From NCBI GenBank assembly GCA_002495845.1, contig DAHF01000055.1:1-7790 (forward strand): DNA of 7,790 nt, written 5' to 3'. Positions within the stretch are counted from its first letter, which is position 1. Each line of letters begins with the position of its first letter. Source of the stretch: Sulfolobus sp. UBA167 (GTDB taxonomy: Archaea; Thermoproteota; Thermoprotei_A; Sulfolobales; Sulfolobaceae). Position numbers and translations under genes: made by a program. The notes beneath the pieces are model-generated. The model saw nothing but the letters and a program-made list of their open reading frames with translations, did no database searches and was not told where the DNA came from. This document shows positions 1-5,631 of this stretch, one piece after another.

Positions 1-13
1 CACGCCATCAACT

Positions 14-67
14 GGGCTTTCAAAGCCCTAAGAGTTCATCAGTGTAAGCGCGAAAACGAAAGCTTAC
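14..67. other. Two hairpins at the left edge, possible mobile-element end
   Basis: A palindrome GGGCTTT-c-AAAGCCC lies at 14-28. A second inverted repeat, GTAAGC (44-49) with GCTTAC (62-67), encloses a 12-nt loop. Between them, directly after the first stem, is TAAGAGTTCATC. A G+C stem followed by an AGTTC-containing tail also occurs, inverted, at the transposon end at the right edge of the window. This may therefore be the 3' (right) end of another TnpB-type element whose body lies left of the window, but that is inference. Frame 1 is open from the window edge to a TGA at 139-141; I do not recognise its 46 residues and do not call it a gene. Confidence 0.3.
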
Positions 68-112
68 GGTGGACATTGAAATACGTTATGTTGTTCTCTT
101 TATTTTTAAACA

Positions 113-175
113 TTTTAGGGGCTATCCATCCCCTCAAGAAGTGACTTTCGCCCCCTTAACTACCGTTAAAATAAA
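113..175 (+). repeat. Conserved non-coding element, copy 1
   Basis: This segment aligns, with gaps, to 5497-5550. Shared landmarks in order are TTTTAGGG, a CCCC run, an AAGAA block, a CGCCCC run, then TTAA and GTTAA about 4-6 nt apart, ending in ATAAA. In this copy GGGG (118-121) can pair with CCCC (130-133), and TTAAC (156-160) is an inverted repeat of GTTAA (165-169). Neither copy is inside a gene. It could be a transposon end, a MITE remnant or a structured RNA; the sequence does not decide between these. Confidence 0.55.
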
Positions 176-240
176 AACACGCTTGTATCAGCACAAATGA
201 ACAAGAAAAACAATATTAATAATTTTCTTTTTGCCTAAAA

Positions 241-261
241 TTTTCCCCTTATAAGGGAAAA
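241..261. promoter_or_regulatory. Near-perfect palindrome upstream of the first MFS gene
   Basis: CCCTTATAAGGG at 246-257 is a perfect 12-bp palindrome. It extends to TTTT (241-244) pairing with AAAA (258-261) if C245 is bulged. It lies about 150 bp upstream of the TATA box of the transporter at 430, too far for a classical archaeal repressor site. It may instead be a protein-binding site, a cruciform or a relic of a mobile element. A G/A-rich run follows it. Confidence 0.4.
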
Positions 262-393
262 GGGAGGGGAACAGCCTAATGCCTTCATTTTATGTGCCAG
301 AAAAGGAGTAAGGCTAATTCTCTGAAAATTTGTAAGGAAGACATGAATGATGACTTGACATGTGACACCGCTCCTACCGAGAGCTAGGCAAAA

Positions 394-402
394 ACATTTA
401 TT
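394..402 (+). promoter_or_regulatory. TATA box of the first MFS gene
   Basis: CATTTATTA is centred about 31 nt upstream of the ATG at 430. With the usual archaeal TATA-to-start distance of about 26 nt, transcription would begin within a few bases of the start codon, so the mRNA should be leaderless or nearly so. No Shine-Dalgarno motif precedes the ATG, which agrees with that. Confidence 0.6.
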
Positions 403-429
403 AACGTCGTACCTGGCTTTCTCTTTCAC

Positions 430-1578
430 ATGTGGTCAAAACTATTTCCTTACTGGTTCCTCATATTCACAATAGGCTTTGGATGGTTCGTGATGGCACC
501 GCTAGTTCCCTCTTTGGAGTCGCTCTTTCACGTCGCCTTAGCATCAGTGATCTTTATAATATCAGCTTATGGTTATACCATGGTAGTGTTCGGTCTATTG
601 GCAGGGTTCATGTCTGCAAGGTTCACTGTCAGGAACACCCTAGTCATTTCTTCTTTGCTTTCCTTCTTGGGTCTGACCGGAAGGGCGCTTTTCACTAACA
701 TTCCGACGTTTTCGCTTTTCCTCATATTCAGCTTAGTCGCCGCGGTAGCATATCCCCTGGCCGTTGCACCTATCGGTAGCGTGGCTGAAATAACCAAGGA
801 GAGGTCGCAGAGCGTAGTGGGAATAAGCGTTGGGCTTCTTTTCCTCGGAATGTCTTTGGGCTCCTTTACTGGACCAGCGATATCTTCCTCACTTGGAATT
901 TCAGGTACCCTATGGCTTGCCGCCTCACTGTCTGTAATAGCTTTAGTGTGGATCCTCTTGGGTACTCGCGGGTACCCTAGGTCTTTCAAGAGGTCTCTGA
1001 AAGGTAGCTTTAAGTTTGGAATGATCAAGAACTGGTACGTAGGTTTGGCTATATCCTCAATCTCTGTCATGTTCGGTTCAATAGCGTCTACGGTCTTGCT
1101 CGTCCACAGCGTTCCCCTCACGGAGGCATTATCCTTCGGCGGTCTTTTAGGCGGAGTTGCATTCTTGGGATCAGCTATAGGCGCTATTATAATTACCCCA
1201 TTTTTCGAGCACAAGAAGAAGCTTGGATTAATTGTCTCTGGGATCCTGACTTTAGCTTCAGCATCCATGATGGTGCTCAGCATTTCCTTCACGACTAACC
1301 TTACCTTGATATCGTTGGGATATTTCCTTTTTGGTTTCTTCGGGAACGCTTACTGGTCAATGGCGTTGAACTCCACCGTGAGTTACGTCTCAGAGCCGGC
1401 GATGGCGGGTTTGGCGACTTCCCTCTTCAGCGTAGTTTCCAACTTGGGCGTTGCTTTCATTCCTGTCTTTCTAGGGGGACTGTTCAGCGATATTTCTACG
1501 ATCCCTGAGGGAGCTGTAATAGTGATAGGAATTGAAGTGGTAGCTGGGGTCTTATCCTTCTTCCTGAAAGTCGAGTGA
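430..1578 (+). CDS. MFS transporter, 12 TM, substrate unknown
   Basis: The 382-residue product is a hydrophobic protein that fits a 12-helix major facilitator permease of the cytoplasmic membrane. Two six-helix halves flank a basic cytoplasmic loop at about residues 178-204. A degenerate motif A (G-x-M-S-A-R-F, residues 59-66) lies between helices 2 and 3. A motif-C-like glycine-rich helix with GPA (residues 140-150) corresponds to helix 5. A basic loop (HKKKLG, 261-266) between helices 8 and 9 is the second-half counterpart of motif A. No extra domain is present. Length is typical of small archaeal MFS proteins. The ATG start is supported by the TATA box about 30 nt upstream. It is monocistronic and faces the nuclease pseudogene. 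Without a linked enzyme, the substrate (organic anion, drug or sugar) cannot be named. Confidence 0.9.
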   Translation: MWSKLFPYWFLIFTIGFGWFVMAPLVPSLESLFHVALASVIFIISAYGYTMVVFGLLAGFMSARFTVRNTLVISSLLSFLGLTGRALFTNIPTFSLFLIFSLVAAVAYPLAVAPIGSVAEITKERSQSVVGISVGLLFLGMSLGSFTGPAISSSLGISGTLWLAASLSVIALVWILLGTRGYPRSFKRSLKGSFKFGMIKNWYVGLAISSISVMFGSIASTVLLVHSVPLTEALSFGGLLGGVAFLGSAIGAIIITPFFEHKKKLGLIVSGILTLASASMMVLSISFTTNLTLISLGYFLFGFFGNAYWSMALNSTVSYVSEPAMAGLATSLFSVVSNLGVAFIPVFLGGLFSDISTIPEGAVIVIGIEVVAGVLSFFLKVE

Positions 1579-1628
1579 GAAGTTTGTCTCTAGTTAACTA
1601 TATAGAATAAAACTCGGTAAATATTTGC

Positions 1629-2228
1629 TTAGTACTCGTAAATCTTAATCCCATATTTCTCAGCTACCTTATAGAAGTCTTTCTTTATCACAGTACCTGC
1701 CAAAATTGGAACCTTGCTCTTCTCTGTAATTAAGTTTGCCCTCTTAGAAGCTAAGGAGCTTACATTGTCCCTTCTAGGTAGAACCTTTATCTCGACCATG
1801 TAAAGCGATTTGTTAGTTTCAATTATCAAATCGACCTCTCCGTTCGGTATTTCAACTCTTCTCTTTCTGGAGATTATCCTGTCTCCCTCTTACCTTATTT
1901 CCTCCCTTAGGTCATCCAAAAAGAACTTGGAGAGCATAACCTCAGTCAGATCTCCTAAGCCATACTCTATCCTTGAGAATCTAACCTCATTTCTCTTGTC
2001 CTGCTCTTCAAAGTCAATTCTCAACTTCTTTACTTTTCTTCTATTCTGTCGAACTTCTCATTCAGCTTTCTTCAGCTAATCGAATATCTTCTTTACTTTT
2101 CCTCATGTCTACCGAACTTCTCGTTGGCTTTGACCATATATCTTTCCTGCTGTCTAACTTCTCATCTAACTTATTTTACTTGATGGGGTAGAAGCTAAAG
2201 TCTCCTTCTGTATCATATTCAAAGACAT
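1629..2228 (-). pseudogene. Decayed coiled-coil/PD-(D/E)XK nuclease-like protein (DUF3782-type)
   Basis: The minus strand reads as a broken gene. The best start is ATG at 2228, with another in-frame ATG at 2216; a TATA-like box lies upstream. The N-terminal part is interrupted by stops at 2058-2060, 2076-2078 and 2103-2105, and by at least one frame change. It keeps heptad-like segments such as EKFDRIEEK in another frame. From 2057 down to 1893 one frame runs open and ends in FFLDDLREEIR, then a TAA (1890-1892). It resumes with GEVDLIIETNKSLYMVEIK and runs to the natural stop at 1629. The acidic residue of EVD and the E-x-K of VEIK are the catalytic signature of PD-(D/E)XK nucleases. The architecture of coiled-coil heptads followed by this core matches the DUF3782 family common in Sulfolobales, whose role is unproven. 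A 66-residue remnant could still be made from TTG at 1829, but is probably non-functional. Confidence 0.8.
2025..2122 (-). repeat. Direct repeats encoding coiled-coil heptads
   Basis: Two 35-nt copies lie at 2025-2059 and 2088-2122, 63 nt apart, with 6 mismatches by eye. A spacing of 63 nt equals 21 codons, or three heptads, as expected for duplicated coiled-coil repeats. A weaker third copy is near 2141-2170. In the frame that reads EKFDRIEEK the segments look like real coiled coil; this frame differs from that of the C-terminal nuclease core. Confidence 0.65.
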
Positions 2229-2512
2229 CCTCACATAGACTGAGAAGAGATCAAAATTATACTAGGCGTTCTCCTTTGAAATTGTGATTCATGAATAAGG
2301 CAGATGCAATAAAGTAGGTTGTTAAACGGTTATCCTATTATCCAAGCACAATATTATCCAACACAATAACATTCAATTAAATTCATGCTATTTTCTAAAA
2401 TAAACTAAATTTGCAATATGCACAAACTCCCTGGGACCAGCATCCTTTTAAATATATTACGTAATCTTGCCTCTAATTGTAAGAAATATTTTCCATGTCT
2501 TTTAAATTCAAA
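2229..2512. other. AT-rich gene-free stretch with promoters and a short tandem repeat
   Basis: This gap between divergent units contains a TATA-like TATAAT read on the minus strand (plus 2257-2262), about 30 nt upstream of the pseudogene start at 2228. It also holds a tandem pair at 2337-2352 and 2353-2367 (ATTATCCAAgCACAAT, then the same without the g). No open frame with a credible start, RNA gene or transposon end was seen. Confidence 0.5.
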
Positions 2513-2520
2513 CTTAAATA
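2513..2520 (+). promoter_or_regulatory. TATA box of the second MFS gene
   Basis: CTTAAATA is centred about 26 nt upstream of the ATG at 2543, the canonical archaeal spacing for a leaderless transcript starting at the A of the ATG. A second AT-rich run (TATATATATG) directly abuts the start and lies too close to serve as the TATA box. Confidence 0.65.
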
Positions 2521-2542
2521 GGTCATTTCTATACCTATATAT

Positions 2543-3721
2543 ATGAACTCGAAAGCTCAGTTCCTACAAGTACTTCTCGTTATAGTTACTATGACTTTCG
2601 CAGTCAGGGCGTCTAACAACATGGTTTCTACTACGGTACCTCTGCTAGCACGTTATTATTTTCACTTCACACAGACGGAGATTGGCTTAATCTCCGCTGT
2701 TTTTTCGCTGGGGACTTTCGTGACTAGCGGTCTGCTCAATTCAAAGTTGCCTTCCCCTACGAGGAGAAAAGTGTTCATAGCTTCTTCAATAGCTTACGCT
2801 GTTGTATTACCCCTTTACTACTTGGTTGGTCCCCTCACTCTATGGCTACTGACCGGAGTGGCTGGGCTGACGTTGGGATCGGTGATGCCAAACATCATAA
2901 CTTCTGCTGGGTTGCTTGAAGACAGGAGAGCTAGGGAAAGGGTACTCTCGATTTATACGCTAGCGTTGAGCGCAAGCTTAGTGGCGGGTCCAGCTATAGA
3001 GACTGCCATACTTTCTTCCTTCAGTCTACCTTACGTCTTCCTCTTCTTCACCCCTCTGGGTGCAGTAGCAGCAATCCTATCGTTCCTAATTAAGTTCCCT
3101 GAGGAAAAGACAGGTTCTACAATGAAGGTAAAGGTGATAGGAAATCCAGGCTTTACGACTGCTGTGATAAACATATTAGCTTATAATATACCGTTTGCCG
3201 TAATCTTAGCGTTTGGAGGTATATACGCTGTTAGCGAGTTCCATGTCTCCTTCGCAGAAGTTACTGGACTTTTCACCCTTTTCTTCGCAACCTCCTTGCT
3301 TTCTAGGATATATCTCTCGATTCGTCCTGCAGATAGTGTAAGACTGCATGCAATGACAGCAATGTCTTTGACAGTAATAGGATTACTTCTGATATTATTT
3401 GGAATAAATGTTTATTCCTTCGCGATAGCATTGCTCATCTTAGGTTTTCCTCACGGACTTACTTATCCATTATCTATAATATCCATAAGTAGAACTTTTT
3501 CACCAGCAGAGAGGAACGCAGCAAACAGCGTGTTCTTCGCCACCATGATGCTCGTTGGTGTTGTCACGCCGTCTATAGCGGGAGCCTTAGCGCAAGAGAT
3601 AGGCCTTAAGGATCTATTTGGAGTTCTAATCCCTGTAGTGTTGGTTTTGCTTGTGATGTTGAACAAGTACGTAAGAGTTGTAGACAATGTAGTAAAAGAG
3701 GAAATAAAAGCCAGAGCATGA
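2543..3721 (+). CDS. MFS transporter, 12 TM, substrate unknown
   Basis: The 392-residue protein is a second major facilitator-type permease of the cytoplasmic membrane. Helix 1 carries a buried arginine and polar residues (FAVRASNNM, residues 19-27), as often seen in MFS helix 1. The helix 2-3 loop has a basic motif-A-like segment (GLLNSKLPSPTRRK, 63-76). The helix 5 region shows a motif-C-like GPAIE (149-153). A charged central loop spans about 184-198 (FPEEKTGSTMKVK begins at 185), and a further basic loop (SIRPADSVRLH, 259-269) follows helix 8. The C-terminus is charged and cytoplasmic. It shows no obvious similarity by eye to the other MFS protein in this window beyond the fold, so a recent tandem duplication is unlikely. 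It is transcribed alone from its own leaderless promoter. Substrate unknown. Confidence 0.9.
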   Translation: MNSKAQFLQVLLVIVTMTFAVRASNNMVSTTVPLLARYYFHFTQTEIGLISAVFSLGTFVTSGLLNSKLPSPTRRKVFIASSIAYAVVLPLYYLVGPLTLWLLTGVAGLTLGSVMPNIITSAGLLEDRRARERVLSIYTLALSASLVAGPAIETAILSSFSLPYVFLFFTPLGAVAAILSFLIKFPEEKTGSTMKVKVIGNPGFTTAVINILAYNIPFAVILAFGGIYAVSEFHVSFAEVTGLFTLFFATSLLSRIYLSIRPADSVRLHAMTAMSLTVIGLLLILFGINVYSFAIALLILGFPHGLTYPLSIISISRTFSPAERNAANSVFFATMMLVGVVTPSIAGALAQEIGLKDLFGVLIPVVLVLLVMLNKYVRVVDNVVKEEIKARA

Positions 3722-3728
3722 AACTAAC

Positions 3729-3742
3729 TCTTGTATTTTTAT
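3729..3742 (+). terminator. T-rich terminator candidate after the second MFS gene
   Basis: TCTTGTATTTTTAT begins 8 nt after the stop codon. Short T-rich tracts just downstream of stops are the usual archaeal termination signals, and no hairpin is needed. Confidence 0.4.
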
Positions 3743-4068
3743 TAAATGGAACTAGAAATCCAAAAGGTGAGCAAATCTTCATCAAAAATGAGAAGAGTTT
3801 GAAAAGATATAGATTCTCAAGGTCCTAGTCAGCATATCCAAGGTGAGAAAAACAACCAAAAGGTGGATTGATAAATACGCATATTAAGACTAGTATTAAT
3901 TCAGTGGATTTTAATTAAAATATTAATCTTTTAGAAAATGGAACTAGATCCTTCATGTTAGGGTTAAAGGTACGTGAACGATGAACTGGGCAAACGCTTA
4001 CTCAACACTGCAGAAAAAAACTTCCAGACAACCTTGATCTACGTGACTAGGCATATTGGAATCCTATC
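3743..4068. other. Gene-poor interval between MFS gene and mtnA
   Basis: The interval has short dispersed repeats: AAATGGAACTAGA at 3744-3756 and 3936-3948, and CCAAAAGGTG-like words near 3760, 3837 and 3857. A plus-strand frame opens at GTG 3974, preceded by AAAGGT, and reads 78 residues to 4210. Its first 36 codons lie outside mtnA and look protein-like (NDELGKRLLNTAEKNFQ), but the rest is antisense to mtnA. I do not recognise it. It may be the remnant of a gene cut off by rearrangement. Confidence 0.35.
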
Positions 4069-4082
4069 GCGTGATCTCACGC
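4069..4082. repeat. Perfect inverted repeat at the mtnA stop codon
   Basis: GCGTGA-TC-TCACGC is a 6-bp perfect dyad that touches the last base of the mtnA stop codon (TAG, plus 4082-4084). With a 2-nt centre it is a better protein-binding palindrome than an RNA hairpin. No T tract follows it on the minus strand, so a terminator role is doubtful. Confidence 0.4.
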
Positions 4083-5161
4083 TACTTTCCAACTATTCTC
4101 CTAACGTTCTTCTCGAACGGCGGATAGATTATCCCGTTTTCAGTTATTATCCCAGTGACGTATTTGGGGGGCGTGACGTCGAAGACTGGGTTGTATACGT
4201 CCACGTTTGAAGGAGCTACTGGGACTCCCCTTATAAACCTTACCTCGTTAGGGTCCCTCTCCTCTATCTTTACGTCCTCTGCCTTGCTCTTTAAGTCGAA
4301 AGTGGACGTAGGCGCTAGAGCGAAGAAGGGAACTCCCATCTCATGCGCTATCACAGCTTCCTTGAATGTGCCTATTTTATTGTACACGTGACCGTCGCTG
4401 AGTATCCTATCTGCACCTACCATGACAGATTGTACCATTCCTTTGTAAATGACCAGACCTACGGCGGTGTCAGTTATGAGGGTTGTCTTCACGCCGTCGG
4501 TCATAAGCTCGTATACTGTGAGCCTGCTCCCCTGAAGCCAAGGTCTCGTCTCAGGGGCTAAGACAGAAACTTCCATGCCAAGCGCGTGAGCTAACTTAAC
4601 CGGTGCTAAAGCTGTCCCTAGTCCCGTACCAGTGGCTAGACCTCCAGCGTTGCACTGGGTCAGAACCGTGTCCCCGCTGTTTATCTTTTCTAGACCATAA
4701 ATTCCCATCTTTAGCTCTGCATCAAGCTCCTCCTCGAACACCGAGTTGGCTTCATTCTCCATGAGGTCTCTGAGCTCTTTCACATTCTTTACCTCGCCTT
4801 GCTCTACAGCTAACTTAGCCCTCTCCAGCATCCTAGACGTGGCCCAGGACAAGTTAACGGCTGTAGGTCTAGCCGAGTCCAGGACGGCCTTGGCTTTCGT
4901 CATAGAGGAAATAGCTTCCTCCAAGTTGTCTCCCTTCACTGAGAGCACCATCCCGTATGATGCTGTGATCCCTATCGCGGGGGCGCCTCTGACTTGCATG
5001 TTCTTTTTGCTTGAAGCTACGCCGACCGGGTCGTTCAACTTCACCCACACAGTCTGAAAGGGCAAAAGGGTCTGATCTAAGAGAAGGAGGTAATCCTTCT
5101 TCCACTCTATCGGTTTTAGCTTTGGCTTAAATGCATTTTTGGCCTCTTCTAGAGTGACCAC
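4082..5161 (-). CDS. mtnA: S-methyl-5-thioribose-1-phosphate isomerase
   Basis: This cytoplasmic enzyme isomerises 5-methylthioribose-1-phosphate to methylthioribulose-1-phosphate in methionine salvage. It belongs to the eIF2B-alpha/beta/delta-like isomerase fold. With the GTG start at 5161 it has 359 residues, normal for the family. Seen in order: LLDQTLLP near 27-34, the substrate-binding VRGAPAIGI (57-65), TQCNAGGLATG (168-178) with catalytic Cys170, ETRPWLQGSRLT (204-215), GADRI (249-253) with catalytic Asp251, YNKIGT (260-265), and PVFDVTP near the end. The frame stays open 17 codons upstream to 5212, but those codons overlap the TATA-like region, so GTG 5161 is preferred. It is a single gene; no other salvage gene is adjacent. 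The alternative, ribose-1,5-bisphosphate isomerase of the archaeal AMP pathway, is a paralogue; the motif set and the N-terminal DQT segment favour MtnA. Confidence 0.93.
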   Translation of the reverse strand: MVTLEEAKNAFKPKLKPIEWKKDYLLLLDQTLLPFQTVWVKLNDPVGVASSKKNMQVRGAPAIGITASYGMVLSVKGDNLEEAISSMTKAKAVLDSARPTAVNLSWATSRMLERAKLAVEQGEVKNVKELRDLMENEANSVFEEELDAELKMGIYGLEKINSGDTVLTQCNAGGLATGTGLGTALAPVKLAHALGMEVSVLAPETRPWLQGSRLTVYELMTDGVKTTLITDTAVGLVIYKGMVQSVMVGADRILSDGHVYNKIGTFKEAVIAHEMGVPFFALAPTSTFDLKSKAEDVKIEERDPNEVRFIRGVPVAPSNVDVYNPVFDVTPPKYVTGIITENGIIYPPFEKNVRRIVGK

Positions 5162-5177
5162 AGAGATAAAGGGAAGG

Positions 5178-5190
5178 TATAAACAAAAAA
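5178..5190 (-). promoter_or_regulatory. TATA-like region of mtnA
   Basis: Read on the minus strand this is TTTTTTGTTTATA, ending about 17 nt before the GTG at 5161, with its centre about 23 nt away. It points to a leaderless transcript beginning at or very near that GTG. This argues against any start further upstream, because such codons would not be transcribed. Confidence 0.5.
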
Positions 5191-5212
5191 GTTTTCGTGG
5201 TTTAGAGAACAA

Positions 5213-5496
5213 GCCGTTTCTCCGCTTTTAGGTCTTAACTTAGATTTCTTGGTAATGAAGAATAATCACATACTGATTTCATACTAGGAAAATATGGTAA
5301 AAATATTGATATGAGAGGGAGAGGACGCACTATCTCCGGATATGTTTCAAACTTTTACGCTATTTATAAATGCTATCTAATATAATTTTATAGGAAGAAA
5401 AGTATATTATAATCCGTGGTAGTTATAGATTAAAAAATAACTTGAAGTTATAGATATTAACCTACGTTGGCATTAATATGTATATTTGAGGTTGTT
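5213..5496. other. AT-rich gene-free stretch upstream of mtnA
   Basis: No credible open frame or RNA gene is visible. A TATA-like CTATTTATAAATGC lies near 5359-5372 on the plus strand without an open frame behind it, so a non-coding transcript is possible but unsupported. AGTTATAGAT occurs twice, near 5421 and 5446. Confidence 0.4.
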
Positions 5497-5550
5497 TTTT
5501 AGGGTTCCCCAAGAAAAGGTCTTCCGCCCCTTAATTCTCGTTAAGATAAA
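5497..5550 (+). repeat. Conserved non-coding element, copy 2
   Basis: This is the diverged partner of the element at 113-175, in the same orientation. It has TTTTAGGG, CCCC, AAGAA, CCGCCCC, then CTTAA (5530-5534) and TTAAG (5541-5545), ending in ATAAA. In this copy the inverted-repeat arms are CTTAA/TTAAG rather than TTAAC/GTTAA, so the dyad survives although the bases differ. It lies 55-60 bp upstream of the TATA box of the gene at 5632. Confidence 0.55.
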
Positions 5551-5602
5551 TTCGAAATCCTAAGTCGTTAATGCAGGGATGTAGCTGAGTACATGAGAAC
5601 GA

Positions 5603-5611
5603 CTTTTTAAT
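5603..5611 (+). promoter_or_regulatory. TATA box of the membrane glycoprotein-like gene
   Basis: CTTTTTAAT is centred about 25 nt upstream of the GTG at 5632. This spacing implies a leaderless mRNA and supports the GTG as the true start. Confidence 0.6.
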
Positions 5612-5631
5612 GAATCCTTCAAGTTGTCATT

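Noticed and set aside
344..365. C-box-like ATGATGA and near-palindromic GACATGTGA, possible C/D box sRNA
   Set aside because: No D, C' or D' boxes at suitable spacing follow, so a C/D guide RNA is not supported.
235..429. Minus-strand 64-residue open frame upstream of the first MFS gene
   Set aside because: It covers the transporter promoter and the palindrome, has no recognisable motif and no promoter of its own.
573..1292. Long 239-residue minus-strand frame inside the first MFS gene
   Set aside because: It is antisense to a strongly hydrophobic, family-typical transporter and its composition is explained by the complement of hydrophobic codons.
1810..2079. Plus-strand 89-residue frame over the nuclease pseudogene
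   Set aside because: It is the complement of the charged coiled-coil and core region; the minus-strand reading gives a family motif and this one does not.
4746..5057. Plus-strand 103-residue frame inside mtnA
   Set aside because: It is antisense to conserved MtnA motifs and has no promoter or recognisable fold.
4082..5161. Ribose-1,5-bisphosphate isomerase instead of MtnA
   Set aside because: The paralogue shares the Cys/Asp active site, but the N-terminal DQT segment and the ETRPWLQGSRLT and YNKIGTF motifs fit MtnA better.
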